From positions 1-59,328 of the forward strand of contig CAKTFH010000014.1 of the NCBI GenBank assembly GCA_934555895.1: a stretch of DNA of 59,328 bases, given 5' to 3'. The notes under the pieces are model-generated. The model did not search any database and had not been told where the DNA came from. It saw only the letters and a program-made list of their open reading frames with translations. This document shows positions 42,583-52,059 of this stretch, piece after piece; position 1 is the stretch's first letter; each line of letters starts with the position of its first letter. This stretch comes from an uncultured Muribaculaceae bacterium. GTDB taxonomy: Bacteria; Bacteroidota; Bacteroidia; Bacteroidales; Muribaculaceae. Made by a program: the position numbers and the translations under genes.

Positions 42583-44661
42583 ATGCTTAATAAAATTTTT
42601 ATCATCCACAGATTAATCGCCTTTGTAATTATCTATCTATCACCAGCATCTGTATGCTCTGCACAAATAGAAATAATTAGCAGAAGCAGAAGCGTATATC
42701 ACCCGCAGACAAACATTTCAGGCGTATGTTATATTTCTATAAATGAAAATGAATGTAAATTAGCATGGACATCAAACAATAAGAAAAAACGTACTATCCC
42801 TTCCAAAGTTAAGATAGGGAAAAATTTTTATACTGTTGTTGAAATCGCAGCTAATGCTTTCATCACAAATTCCAATTTGAGAGAGGTTATTCTCCCTTCG
42901 ACTTTAAAAGTCATAGGAGATGACGCCTTTGCCTTTACAAACATATCTGACCTTACCATACCGACATCTGTTGAAAAAATCGGCTGTATCAGAAATTGTG
43001 CAGTTAGCAGCATTAAATTTCCTAATCAAGCCAAAGTTGAGACCGCGTATAAAAAAGCTTTCTTAGAAAACTGTCCCTATTTGTATACAATTACCAATTA
43101 TTCCAATAAAATCCCTGACTTGATTTGGGATTTAATTATTAATGAAAAAATTGAAACTATTTCCAAAACTCCGTTTGGTCAGACTAATTCACAGATTATC
43201 GCTCATTATTTAGCGCAAGCAGAAAAAGATAAAGAAGCTGCAAAGAAGCTTGAAATCGAAAATGCTACGGAAAAAGAGCGCCAAGAGGTTATATGTACAG
43301 ACGGATTTGTTTGGATACAAGCGCTTTATTCGAATGGTCTATATGGCGTAGTTGACAATAAAACAAATACGAGGATTATTCCCCCGATTGCTAAAAAGAT
43401 ACTATATTCAGACAATCGCTTTTTAATTAACGATGGAGTAAATTCAGCTTTATATACAAGCAGTGGTGAATGTCTCATCCCATTAGAGCAAAAAGAAGGA
43501 ATCTTAAAATTTTCAGCAACTGCGCCATCAGATTGTGCCGGTTCTGAAAGAATTACATATTTGACAAACGAGCGAATTTCTGGATATAAATTAACTGATG
43601 CAGTCTTTGATATAACAACAGGGAAGAAAATTCTTAACAAGTATAATGATTACTCCTTTGTTTGCCCGGGAAGAAACAGGGGAATCAGTTACATACTTGT
43701 CAAGGATACCAATGATAAATATGGAATATGTAATTGGGAGGGAGAGGAAATCGTATCTTGCAAATATACCGATTTTGATATTCGCTCTAAAGCAATCCGC
43801 TTGTACACCGGTGATGAAATAACACCTTATGCGGATATCCCATATGAAAATTTGACAAAGGACGATGTCAATATTTATTACACAATTAATATGCCCGATT
43901 ACACCATCTCTAAAGAAGAAATGGCCCCAAAACACAAGAGTTCCCTTTACCACATCGATACATCAAATTATACTGGAAGTTCATTATATAGCGTTTATCC
44001 GACCAATGCTTCTAAAGGAATTTCCAATTCTGTTGTTTATTCAGTGGACCCCACGGAAAATGCAATTATCAGCAATTTTGTAAATTCAATGAACGAAACC
44101 ATAGGGGCTTATCAGCAAGAACTAAAAAAGAACAACAACTGCTCTTTTTTGGTACTCGTTGACAAAAATGACACATTTTCTCTATTGATTAGCTATTGTG
44201 GCGCACTTAAATCAACTGATTTATCATTAAAATACAAGCGAAATGAAGTTGTACATTCTGTTTCCACGAGTGATTTCCCTCAGGCATACGGACAAATTTA
44301 CACTCCCGCTATTTTCCGACCGGGTGACAAAATTTCACTCAGTTATACCGGAGGAGCGGAAAAGACAGAATATATACCGCTCAAAACAAGCAACAACTAT
44401 TATTCCTATTGTGCACAGCAAACAGAAAAAGCAAGAAATTATATCACCTTAATGCTTGGAGCTCTTAACCGCAGAATAAACTCCGACCAAAGTTTCAGTA
44501 ACTCTTATACCCCGGGCATCTCTATAGTGGAACAAAAATGTTCGCTATGTGGAGGCTCTGGGATATTCAATAACAAAGAATGTCCGAGTTGCCGTAGGAA
44601 AGGCACAATACCTCATATAATTCCTTACGACGGGATACATGATCCGAGAGATTACCATTAA
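42583..44661 (+). CDS. Secreted AT-rich protein: LRR, WG-like repeats and C-terminal zinc knuckle
   Basis: The 692-residue protein has a signal-like N-terminus (IAFVIIYLSPASVCSA). Residues about 85-160 look like BspA-type leucine-rich repeats (ANAFITNSNLREVILPSTLKVIGDDAFAFTNISDLTIP). Residues about 225-400 hold WG-like repeats (NGLYGVVDNKTNTRIIPPI, DKYGICNWEGEEIVSCKYTDF). The end (653-674) has CSLCGGSG then CPSCRRKG, as in the DnaJ zinc centre. Base composition and codons are much more AT-rich than the genes on both sides, which suggests recent transfer. I know of no named family with this order of parts. Function unknown; a Cys4 zinc site after a signal peptide is unusual. Confidence 0.75.
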   Translation: MLNKIFIIHRLIAFVIIYLSPASVCSAQIEIISRSRSVYHPQTNISGVCYISINENECKLAWTSNNKKKRTIPSKVKIGKNFYTVVEIAANAFITNSNLREVILPSTLKVIGDDAFAFTNISDLTIPTSVEKIGCIRNCAVSSIKFPNQAKVETAYKKAFLENCPYLYTITNYSNKIPDLIWDLIINEKIETISKTPFGQTNSQIIAHYLAQAEKDKEAAKKLEIENATEKERQEVICTDGFVWIQALYSNGLYGVVDNKTNTRIIPPIAKKILYSDNRFLINDGVNSALYTSSGECLIPLEQKEGILKFSATAPSDCAGSERITYLTNERISGYKLTDAVFDITTGKKILNKYNDYSFVCPGRNRGISYILVKDTNDKYGICNWEGEEIVSCKYTDFDIRSKAIRLYTGDEITPYADIPYENLTKDDVNIYYTINMPDYTISKEEMAPKHKSSLYHIDTSNYTGSSLYSVYPTNASKGISNSVVYSVDPTENAIISNFVNSMNETIGAYQQELKKNNNCSFLVLVDKNDTFSLLISYCGALKSTDLSLKYKRNEVVHSVSTSDFPQAYGQIYTPAIFRPGDKISLSYTGGAEKTEYIPLKTSNNYYSYCAQQTEKARNYITLMLGALNRRINSDQSFSNSYTPGISIVEQKCSLCGGSGIFNNKECPSCRRKGTIPHIIPYDGIHDPRDYH

Positions 44662-45113
44662 ATTCCATGTTAATTCTAAAAAACTGTTTTAATATGATTT
44701 AATCGTATTTAACTATTTTTATCATTGCAGCAATTATAATAATGTCAATCAGGCCATTATATATATCACCAAGAAATTTTTTCAGTCATTTAGGAAATAT
44801 TAGCCTTGACATACATTAATTCCCATGTTCAAACGATTGAAATCTCATCAACCGTTTAGCGTATTCTATGGCATCATTTACTATCTGGAATTATTTTATC
44901 CTCAAGCATTTTGCCAGCGCCTGTATATTCAATAAAATCTGTCTTAACTAATAATATTCGTTTCCGACCGGAACCAAACGCAAGAGTTATATTCACGCCT
45001 CCAAAATATTCAAATCGGAAAGCCATTCCGGCATTGCAAAATGAGCCACGGAAATGTGCAAAAACATTATTCACCACTTGCCGTATAATTTTGTTGTGGC
45101 TACCCGTACACAA
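44662..45113. other. AT-rich intergenic stretch
   Basis: Between the LRR/zinc-knuckle gene and the KilA-N gene I see no convincing gene, RNA or terminator. A 79-codon minus-strand frame (44874-45113) has ordinary-looking composition but no recognisable domain; it may be a remnant of a lost gene. Confidence 0.4.
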
Positions 45114-45929
45114 TTATTTCAATAGTTTTATATCGTTGTTGCCGCTTTCCAACACGCTCATCTGATGAATAGCTATCTGATTCAGTTTGACAAGCCTCTC
45201 GCTCTGTGTCATGCCCTGTTCGATGAAAACAGCGTTGAGGTTTTCCATATTTGACAGACAGATAAGTTCATTGATTGTAGCGTAGTCGCGTATGTTGCCT
45301 TTGAGGTCGGGATTGGATTCGCGCCATTGCCTGGCTGTCATACCGAACATAGCCACATTCAGCACATCGGCTTCATTGGCGTAGATGATGCTCGCCTGTG
45401 CCGGAGTAACCTCCGCAGGGATAAGCTTCTGCTTTATGGCATCGGTATGTATGCGGTAATTGATTTTCGACAGCTCACGTTTCGCCGACCAACCCAACAG
45501 CCGCTGTTCCTCCGTCTTTAACCGTTGAAATTCCTCGATAAGATAAAGTTTGAACGGCACACTTATTGCCGACCCAAACTCAAAGGCTATATCCTTATGA
45601 GCGTATGTGCCTCCATAACGACCTTTCCTCACTATTATGCCGATTGCATTCGTGCGCTCTATCCACTCCGAAGCACTCAACACAAACGACGGCAAACCTG
45701 CACTTATTCTAAAGTGGTCAAATTCGACCACTTTAAAATTCGGGTTGTGAATCACCTCCCAAGTACCAAGAAATTCAATAGTATAGCGGTTACGTAACCA
45801 ATTCTTGATTATATCAGCAGAACGGTTATCCCCCTCTTTGGCAGTTGCCATATCTGTGAGGGAGATATAATCCTGTTCTTCTACCGAGAGAATAGTAATT
45901 GGTGTATTTTGTACTGTGATTTTTGCCAT
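45114..45929 (-). CDS. KilA-N domain protein
   Basis: With the ATG at 45929 the protein has 271 residues. The N-terminal 100 residues match the KilA-N DNA-binding fold found in phage and mobile DNA (DYISLTDMATAKEGDNRSADIIKNWLRNRYTIEFLGTWE and FKVVEFDHFR). A helical middle part and C-terminal region (ISVPFKLYLIEEFQRLKTEEQR...SERLVKLNQIAIHQM) follow, the common layout of stand-alone Bacteroidota KilA-N proteins. It lies in the AT-rich stretch, alone, with no phage structural genes near. A longer frame reaches 45983, but a -7 box (45959-45966) supports the later start. It may be a phage relic or an accessory regulator. Confidence 0.85.
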   Translation of the reverse strand: MAKITVQNTPITILSVEEQDYISLTDMATAKEGDNRSADIIKNWLRNRYTIEFLGTWEVIHNPNFKVVEFDHFRISAGLPSFVLSASEWIERTNAIGIIVRKGRYGGTYAHKDIAFEFGSAISVPFKLYLIEEFQRLKTEEQRLLGWSAKRELSKINYRIHTDAIKQKLIPAEVTPAQASIIYANEADVLNVAMFGMTARQWRESNPDLKGNIRDYATINELICLSNMENLNAVFIEQGMTQSERLVKLNQIAIHQMSVLESGNNDIKLLK

Positions 45930-45958
45930 TGCATATGATAGGGCTGTATGCCAACACA

Positions 45959-45966
45959 CAAAGCTA
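45959..45966 (-). promoter_or_regulatory. -7 element of the KilA-N gene
   Basis: CAAAGCTA on the plus strand reads TAGCTTTG on the minus strand, an exact TAnnTTTG, about 29 nt before the chosen start codon. No -33 box is evident. Confidence 0.5.
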
Positions 45967-46125
45967 CACATTTTCGCTGACATACAGTTTATTCATCTGA
46001 TTTTTTTGTCTCCATTTCCCATATTCTTAAATCATAAAAAGGGCCTTGTAAACCAAGTTGCGAATAAAACGAGGATTTTACAGGAGAATCTGGAGTGGGG
46101 GATGCATTTTTTCGCGGGAATCGCA

Positions 46126-46155
46126 TTGAAATTCAACGGGAAATGCGTAACTTTG
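46126..46155 (+). promoter_or_regulatory. Promoter of rpsA
   Basis: ATTG (TTG at 46126-46128) and TAACTTTG (46148-46155) are 19 nt apart, fitting the group consensus. The start would be near 46160, about 125 nt before rpsA. Confidence 0.75.
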
Positions 46156-46159
46156 CGCC

Positions 46160-46285
46160 GCTTTCGGGCGCACTTGGCGCGGCCTTGCGCCGGGCGGAAA
46201 GCCGTAAGGCTGCCCCTCGGCCTCCACAGGCCCCCTTGCCGACCCGGGACACTATTAATTAACCTTATTTATTAACCTTTTTTTA
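46160..46285 (+). promoter_or_regulatory. Structured 5' leader of rpsA
   Basis: The leader holds three GC-rich hairpins: GGCGC/GCGCC (46176-46191), GGGC..AGCC/GGCT..GCCC (46192-46215, GTAA loop) and GGCCT/AGGCC (46219-46232). An AT-rich stretch with two ATTAACCTT-like copies leads to the start codon. S1 is known to control its own synthesis in other bacteria, so this may be an autoregulatory leader; that is inference. Confidence 0.5.
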
Positions 46286-48070
46286 ATGACTGAAGAAGTT
46301 AAAAACTCTCCTATCGCCGATTTCGATTGGGATGCTTACGAGAAGGGAGAGAGCAAAAGCGACAAATCGCGTGAGGAACTTACCAAAACCTACGACGAAT
46401 CGCTCAACACCGTAAAAGACAAAGATGTAATCGAAGGTACCATCATCGCGCTCAACAAGCGTGAGGCTGTGGTTAACATCGGCTACAAGTCAGACGGCAT
46501 TATCCCCATGAATGAATTCCGCTACAACCCCGACATCAAGGTCGGCGATGTTGTGGAGGTGTTCATCGAAAACCAGGAGGACAAGAAGGGACAGCTTATC
46601 CTCTCCCACCGCAAGGCTCGCGCTTCCCGCTCATGGGAGCGTGTGAACCAGGCCCTGGAGAACGACGAAATCATCAAGGGCTACATCAAATGCCGCACCA
46701 AAGGCGGCATGATTGTGGATGTGTTCGGTATCGAGGCCTTCCTCCCCGGCTCGCAGATTGATGTGAAGCCCATCCGCGACTACGATATCTTCGTAGGCAA
46801 GACCATGGAATTCAAGGTGGTTAAAATCAACCCCGAGTTCCACAATGTTGTGGTTAGCCACAAGGCCCTCATCGAGGCCGAGCTCGAGCAGCAGAAGCGC
46901 GAGATCATCGCCAAGCTCGAGAAGGGTCAGGTGCTCGAAGGCACCGTCAAGAACATCACCTCCTACGGTGTGTTCATCGACCTGGGCGGCGTCGACGGTC
47001 TTATCCACATCACCGACCTTTCGTGGGGCCGCGTAAGCCATCCCGAAGAGGTTGTTCAGCTCGACCAGAAGCTCAACGTGGTTATCCTCGACTTCGACAA
47101 CGAGAAGAAGCGCATCGCTCTCGGTCTCAAGCAGCTCCAGCCCCATCCCTGGGACGCTATGGCTGAGGAGATCAAGGTCGGCGACAAGGTCAAGGGCCGC
47201 GTAGTGGTTATGGCCGACTACGGCGCATTCGTTGAGGTGGCTCCCGGCGTGGAGGGCCTCATCCATGTGAGCGAGATGAGCTGGAGCCAGCACCTCCGCT
47301 CGGCACAGGACTTCCTGAAGGTCGGCGACGAGGTAGAGGCTGTAGTGCTCACCCTCGACCGCGAGGAGCGCAAGATGAGCCTCGGTCTCAAGCAGCTCAA
47401 GCAGGACCCCTGGCAGGACATCGAGGTGAAATACCCCGTTGGCTCGCAGCACACCGCCAAGGTGCGCAACTTTACCAACTTCGGCGTGTTCGTGGAAATC
47501 GAGGAGGGCGTAGACGGCCTCATCCATATCTCCGACCTCAGCTGGACCAAGAAGGTAAAGCACCCCTCGGAATTCACCCAGATCGGTGCCGACATCCAGG
47601 TTGTAGTTCTCGAAATCGACAAGGAGAACCGTCGCCTCAGCCTCGGCCACAAGCAGCTTGAGGAGAACCCCTGGGATGTATTCGAGACCATCTTCACCGT
47701 TGGTTCCGTACATCAGGGCACAATCATCGAGATGCTCGACAAGGGCGCTGTGATCCAGCTCCCCTACGGCGTGGAAGGCTTCGCTACTCCCAAGCACCTC
47801 GTGAAGGAAGACGGCTCGCAGGCCAAGGTCGACGAGAAGCTCGACTTCAAGGTAATCGAGTTCAACAAAGACAGCAAGCGCATCATCCTCAGCCACAGCC
47901 GCATCTTCGAGGATGAGGCCAAGGCCGAGAAGAACGAGGCACGCAAGGCTAAACGCCAGCCCCGCAAGGCTGAAGAGGCTCCCGCCCTCAACCAGCCCGT
48001 CGAGAAGACCACTCTCGGCGACATCGAGGCACTTGCCGCTCTCAAAGAGAAGCTCGCAGGCAAAGCATAA
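46286..48070 (+). CDS. rpsA: 30S ribosomal protein S1
   Basis: S1 binds mRNA and helps to start translation. The 594-residue protein has six S1/OB-fold repeats, beginning near residues 48, 131, 216, 301, 388 and 476 (for example VLEGTVKNITSYGVFIDLGG and KVKGRVVVMADYGAFVEVAPG). Repeats 1 and 2 are divergent, as usual. An acidic N-terminal segment (1-45) and a Lys/Ala-rich C-terminal tail (about 545-594) flank the repeats. Codon use is strongly biased, as expected for a highly expressed gene, in contrast to the AT-rich genes just upstream. It has its own promoter and a strong terminator. Confidence 0.97.
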   Translation: MTEEVKNSPIADFDWDAYEKGESKSDKSREELTKTYDESLNTVKDKDVIEGTIIALNKREAVVNIGYKSDGIIPMNEFRYNPDIKVGDVVEVFIENQEDKKGQLILSHRKARASRSWERVNQALENDEIIKGYIKCRTKGGMIVDVFGIEAFLPGSQIDVKPIRDYDIFVGKTMEFKVVKINPEFHNVVVSHKALIEAELEQQKREIIAKLEKGQVLEGTVKNITSYGVFIDLGGVDGLIHITDLSWGRVSHPEEVVQLDQKLNVVILDFDNEKKRIALGLKQLQPHPWDAMAEEIKVGDKVKGRVVVMADYGAFVEVAPGVEGLIHVSEMSWSQHLRSAQDFLKVGDEVEAVVLTLDREERKMSLGLKQLKQDPWQDIEVKYPVGSQHTAKVRNFTNFGVFVEIEEGVDGLIHISDLSWTKKVKHPSEFTQIGADIQVVVLEIDKENRRLSLGHKQLEENPWDVFETIFTVGSVHQGTIIEMLDKGAVIQLPYGVEGFATPKHLVKEDGSQAKVDEKLDFKVIEFNKDSKRIILSHSRIFEDEAKAEKNEARKAKRQPRKAEEAPALNQPVEKTTLGDIEALAALKEKLAGKA

Positions 48071-48106
48071 AGCAATGCCCCGCTGAGGTAAACCTCAGAT
48101 AATACA

Positions 48107-48148
48107 ACTCGCCCGAGGCGCCTTAGGCACCTCGGGCGAGTGTTTTTT
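48107..48148 (+). terminator. Intrinsic terminator of rpsA
   Basis: ACTCGCCCGAGG pairs perfectly with CCTCGGGCGAGT, with an inner GCC/GGC, followed by GTTTTTTAT. It lies about 36 nt after the stop. Confidence 0.93.
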
Positions 48149-48204
48149 ATATTCAATTCCAGATTACGGCGCGGGCCGAAAGGCCCGGCCGACAAAAGAA
48201 GTTA

Positions 48205-48984
48205 TCAGAACGAGAACGAGAGATAGAGGCGAGTGGAAGCGAACTTACGGGTGTAATTTTCGCCGGTGCTCAGCTGACCGTTCTCAATCGTCGACTCAAA
48301 GTCGAACGGTTTAAACTTGCCAGAGCCCCAGTGGCCCTCCACACCGAGACCGATGCCCTTCCACTTGATTTTGCCGCCGAACTGGAACATATTGCAATAG
48401 GCGTAGCTTATCTCGGTGTCGCCGTCGTTGCTCACAAGATACATGCCCATGGTGGGCTGATAGTGAAAATAGATGCTGGCGCGAAGGAAGCGAGCAGCAT
48501 TGCCCATATGGGCGAAAGGAGCCACGGTAACATTAGGACCTATGCCGAGCGCACCGAACATCATGCTCCATTTGCCGAGCTTGGTAGGATCGAAGCCAAG
48601 GATTGTTCCATCGCCGTCGTCCTCGTCATCATAACCGTAATCGGGCACGATATTGTCCCAGTTGTCCGACTGAATGCCGTCCCAATTGGTTGAGTCCTTA
48701 TACTTGGCCACATTCACATCAATCCAGTTGATGTCGAATCCTACTTTCAGCATGTTGCCGAACCAGCCTTCAGTGCGGGGGAAAAGATATGTGGCACCTT
48801 TGCGAATGAAGAATCCGAACTTGCCGGGTTCGGCATAGTCGCCGTCGGCTGCGGTCTCGGCCCATGCATAGCCAAGCTCCATATAGCGGCCTTTGCCCCA
48901 TACCGCCTTGGGATTTTCCTGTGCTTTGGCACCGATAGTCAACGACAGCGCTGCCAGAATTACCATTACAATCTTTTTCATCAT
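48205..48984 (-). CDS. Small outer-membrane beta-barrel protein
   Basis: The 259-residue protein has a signal peptide (VMVILAALSLTIGAKAQ) and strands ending in FASTRLYLSFSF, with the terminal Phe typical of outer-membrane barrels. An acidic loop (about 110-125, Asp/Glu-rich: YGYDDEDDGDG) could bind cations. I recognise no named family. Its start codon overlaps the stop of the lipoprotein gene upstream, so the pair is co-translated and probably functions together at the outer membrane. Confidence 0.75.
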   Translation of the reverse strand: MMKKIVMVILAALSLTIGAKAQENPKAVWGKGRYMELGYAWAETAADGDYAEPGKFGFFIRKGATYLFPRTEGWFGNMLKVGFDINWIDVNVAKYKDSTNWDGIQSDNWDNIVPDYGYDDEDDGDGTILGFDPTKLGKWSMMFGALGIGPNVTVAPFAHMGNAARFLRASIYFHYQPTMGMYLVSNDGDTEISYAYCNMFQFGGKIKWKGIGLGVEGHWGSGKFKPFDFESTIENGQLSTGENYTRKFASTRLYLSFSF

Positions 48985-49814
48985 CTGCGGTATTTAAAGG
49001 TTACTGTCAAAACATCTCCGTCTTCGCCGGAATATTTCATCTGGCTTATCTGACCATTGTCGAACATTCGGTAGGCATACTTCTCATCATATGAGTCATA
49101 CGGTCCGCGCACCTTCACGCTCTCGACCTGCCATGCGGGAGCCGGGCCGAAAAGTCCGCTGTATAATATCATGCCGGGACCTGTCACGAGCGGGTTCCAC
49201 TCCTGATAGGGATTGCTGATATCCATATAGGTGTAGCTCATGGTAGTTTCGCCGTCGTTGTACGAAGTTAGGCGGTCGCCGTTCCATGTGAAGCGCGAGT
49301 CGCCGTCGCCGTCAGAGTTGTGGATGGTCGTGATGTAACCGTTGGAGTTATAGGTCACAGTGCTCGAGAAAGTTTCGGTTTCCTCGGTCTGGATGTAGCC
49401 GCCGGTCTCATAGTCATAGGTCTGATTATAGCGGGTGTCGCGGGTATCATAGCTTGTAATGCATCCTGCGGCGTTGAGCTTGATGTTGTGCAGCACAGTC
49501 AGGTCCGACAGATACAGCTCGTCGAGCTCTGTCTCGTAATTGTACCTCTCATCGTACTCATACATGATAATCTGCATGGGGTCGTACGAAAACTCGACGC
49601 GCTCGTCGTTTCCGAGCTTTATCTCCGACAGGCGGTTGCGGCTGTCGTAAGAGAACTTCGCAACAGGCATGAAGCTCGCGTTGATTGATTCCAGCTGCCT
49701 CTGGCCGGAGCCTGCAGAGATTCCATCCGGCTCCGACACGGTGCAGGATGTGAATCCAGCGCCCACACACAGCATGCCGGTAGCAGCAAGAAATAAAGTG
49801 AATAATTTGTTCAT
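48981..49814 (-). CDS. DUF4595-like lipoprotein
   Basis: With the ATG at 49814 the protein has 277 residues and a lipoprotein signal (LFLAATGMLCVGAGFTSC). The mature part has YD/RHS-like repeats (FSYDSRNRLSEIKLGNDERVEFSYD, TVTYNSNGYITTI, FTWNGDRLTSYNDG), which match DUF4595-type lipoproteins of Bacteroidota. An upstream extension of the frame to 49943 would bury the signal and is not credible. It overlaps the barrel gene by 4 nt. Function is unknown. Confidence 0.8.
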   Translation of the reverse strand: MNKLFTLFLAATGMLCVGAGFTSCTVSEPDGISAGSGQRQLESINASFMPVAKFSYDSRNRLSEIKLGNDERVEFSYDPMQIIMYEYDERYNYETELDELYLSDLTVLHNIKLNAAGCITSYDTRDTRYNQTYDYETGGYIQTEETETFSSTVTYNSNGYITTIHNSDGDGDSRFTWNGDRLTSYNDGETTMSYTYMDISNPYQEWNPLVTGPGMILYSGLFGPAPAWQVESVKVRGPYDSYDEKYAYRMFDNGQISQMKYSGEDGDVLTVTFKYRR

Positions 49815-49976
49815 TGTGCGTTTTTTGCCTCGGGGCCTTACTCGTCGGCAGTTGATTGGTTTAAATACAAAAGCAAAAGGCCTGTGTCCGGCATGATGAC
49901 CTCGCCGGACAACACTTTCATAGTCTACGCCCGTGCCGTTCACTCCGTCACGGAATTCGGTTGGCGATACGACTTA

Positions 49977-49984
49977 CAAAAATA
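49977..49984 (-). promoter_or_regulatory. Candidate -7 element for the lipoprotein/barrel pair
   Basis: CAAAAATA on the plus strand is TATTTTTG on the minus strand, an exact TAnnTTTG. The best CAAA -33 match (50009-50012) is at 24 nt, longer than usual. The leader of about 155 nt contains a perfect 8-bp hairpin (TGTCCGGC/GCCGGACA, 49885-49911). Confidence 0.45.
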
Positions 49985-50072
49985 CTAACAATTTTTCACA
50001 CATCCACACAAATATTATAAAATGCAACAGCTCCCGCAATATTTTTTCGGGATGTGGTTAACTTTTGGAGTT

Positions 50073-51086
50073 TCAGACAAGTTTGCGGAATCGGGGGAGC
50101 GAAGAGAAGCGGCGGATACCGCGGAGATAATAGTCTACCAGGATGTTGGTGCGCTGCATCGGTTCGTTAAGCATGTTGCGGTCGGGGTGTGAGGTATAGA
50201 GCGAACGCATGCGGCGGAAATCGCGGTGCGCGCGCAACACGGCCACTGCATTTCTCCAATCGAAAGTAAGCATGAATTTAGCCCATGCAAGCGTGTCGAG
50301 AAGGCGCCGGCGCAGTAATGTGGAGCGCACATCGGCCTCAGGCAGATTTTTGTAAAGCAGCAGAAGGTTGTTGCGGAAATTAAGATAGGTCTTGCGTGGA
50401 TTCGATGCCGGCAGACTCCCTCCTCCGAGGTGATAGACTTTCGATGCGGGCACTGCGGCTATGTCGTAACCGGCCAGATGGATGCGCCAGCAAAGGTCTA
50501 TCTCCTCCATATGCGCGAAAAACTCCTTGTCGAGGCCGCCCACCTTCCTGTACAGGTCGGTGCGTACCATCAGGGCCGCTCCGGTGGCCCAGAATACAGG
50601 CACCACGGTATCATACTGCCCTTTGTCGAACTCCACCGACCCGAAGATGCGTCCGCGGCAATAGGGATAGCCGTTGCGGTCGATATACCCGCCCGACGCG
50701 CCGGCATACTCGAAGCTAGTCCGTTCGGTATAACTCAGTATCTTCGGCTGACATGCCCCGAGATTGGGATTGTCGTCCATGGCGTCGACCAACGGCTCAA
50801 GCCATCCGCGGGGCACGGCCACATCGGAATTGAGCAGCACAGTGTAGCGGCAATCAAGCTGCGCTATAGCCCGATTATATCCCTCAGCAAACCCATAGTT
50901 TTCCGAAAACTTCATCACCCTGACAGTGGGAAATTTTTCGGCAAGCACCTTAAGGGAGTCGTCGGTGCTCCCGTTATCGGCCACGATGATCTCAGCAAGC
51001 CCCTCAGTGGTGTTGTCGACCACCGACGGAAGAAATTCCTCAAGGAGCCGCGCTCCGTTCCAGTTGAGTATGACTACAGCTACCAC
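50073..51086 (-). CDS. Glycosyltransferase family 2
   Basis: The 337-residue cytoplasmic or membrane-associated enzyme has the GT2 start VAVVILNWNGARLLEEFLPSV, followed by IIVADNGSTDDS and the metal-binding segment YTVLLNSDVAVPRGWLEPL. The later GAALMVRTDLYRKVGGLDKEFFAHMEEIDLCWR is a typical GT2 acceptor-site block with the ED-like motif. Rhamnosyl- or similar transferases have this layout. It is the last gene of the leftward envelope operon, 49 nt after the acyltransferase gene, which suggests work on LPS or another surface glycan. Confidence 0.92.
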   Translation of the reverse strand: MVAVVILNWNGARLLEEFLPSVVDNTTEGLAEIIVADNGSTDDSLKVLAEKFPTVRVMKFSENYGFAEGYNRAIAQLDCRYTVLLNSDVAVPRGWLEPLVDAMDDNPNLGACQPKILSYTERTSFEYAGASGGYIDRNGYPYCRGRIFGSVEFDKGQYDTVVPVFWATGAALMVRTDLYRKVGGLDKEFFAHMEEIDLCWRIHLAGYDIAAVPASKVYHLGGGSLPASNPRKTYLNFRNNLLLLYKNLPEADVRSTLLRRRLLDTLAWAKFMLTFDWRNAVAVLRAHRDFRRMRSLYTSHPDRNMLNEPMQRTNILVDYYLRGIRRFSSLPRFRKLV

Positions 51087-51135
51087 TTTCGTAAGTTAAC
51101 AAAAAACAGTTGAAACACAGGAGCCGATATCACCG

Positions 51136-52056
51136 TTATCTCGGCGCCACCGGATGCTTCCACCTATTGTGGCTCCATAACCATAACGCCGGATTGCGGC
51201 GGATGGTTTGTGTCAGCAGCGAGCAATATCTGTCGGTTAGGGTGCCTTCGGGCAGTTCACCGGGCTTTTCTGTTATCAGTCTCACATCCACGCGGTAATG
51301 TCCGCGTGAGATTTTGTTCATGTCGAAATACACCACAGCGGCGTCAAGGCGCCGCGCCACAGTCTCGGTGCCGGTGATGAACATAGTCGGATGATGCAGA
51401 AAGTTCTCATAGTGTCCCTCGTCACCATGACTCGGTTTCTGGTCGCTCATGAAACCCGTGATGGTGGCGATGCCGCGCCGGGTATAGCGCATCAGGTCGA
51501 GAAACACCAGTTTTTTTGTAAGCGACACCGAACCGAAACGGCTGCGTATGTCGAGCATCAGAGCATCCATCACACGGTTGCGCAACGGCCGGTACACCTG
51601 GCAGAACTCCACACCCTCGCCGGGTGTAAGCTTGCTCCACAGCGTTATCGAGGGGACCCATTCCCAGTTGAAACAATGCGAGAAAAAAGCCACCACGGGG
51701 CGTCCCTCGCCGAGGATGCGGTCCACGGCCTCGACGCCGGTGAACTCCATGCGGCGCCTCATCGCACTGTCGGAGATATGCAGCAGTTTCAGCGTCTCGA
51801 AGATATAGTCGCTGAAATTCCGGTAAAACCTGCGGCGGATGCGCGCAATCTCCTTCGGCGACATCTCGGGGAACGACGCCCTGAGATTGGCGGTGATTAT
51901 GCCTCGACGGTAACGCACCACGAAACCGAGCACAACCCACACCACATCGCTCAGCCCATAGAGCGCCCTGAGCGGTAGCATGGCCGCAGCTTTCAGCACT
52001 CCGTGGAGCATACGGTAAGAAAATGTCTTTTCAACAGGCTTCATGGTCAGGTGCAT
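51136..52056 (-). CDS. Lipid A-type acyltransferase (LpxL/HtrB family)
   Basis: The 306-residue protein is a lysophospholipid/lipid A acyltransferase with the catalytic H(x)4E motif in FFSHCFNWEWVP (about 125-136). A hydrophobic N-terminal segment (AAMLPLRALYGLSDVVWVVLGFVV) anchors it in the inner membrane, and FMSDQKP and FITGTETVARR-type segments are further family marks. It would transfer a secondary acyl chain to lipid A precursors. It starts 3 nt after the mtaB stop. Confidence 0.9.
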   Translation of the reverse strand: MHLTMKPVEKTFSYRMLHGVLKAAAMLPLRALYGLSDVVWVVLGFVVRYRRGIITANLRASFPEMSPKEIARIRRRFYRNFSDYIFETLKLLHISDSAMRRRMEFTGVEAVDRILGEGRPVVAFFSHCFNWEWVPSITLWSKLTPGEGVEFCQVYRPLRNRVMDALMLDIRSRFGSVSLTKKLVFLDLMRYTRRGIATITGFMSDQKPSHGDEGHYENFLHHPTMFITGTETVARRLDAAVVYFDMNKISRGHYRVDVRLITEKPGELPEGTLTDRYCSLLTQTIRRNPALWLWSHNRWKHPVAPR

Positions 52057-52059
52057 GTA

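Noticed and set aside
44874..45113. 79-codon minus-strand frame
   Set aside because: No domain, promoter or partner is visible; it may be a remnant, but it is too weak to list as a gene.
45114..45929. Prophage
   Set aside because: Only a KilA-N gene is present; no integrase, terminase, capsid or tail gene is seen.
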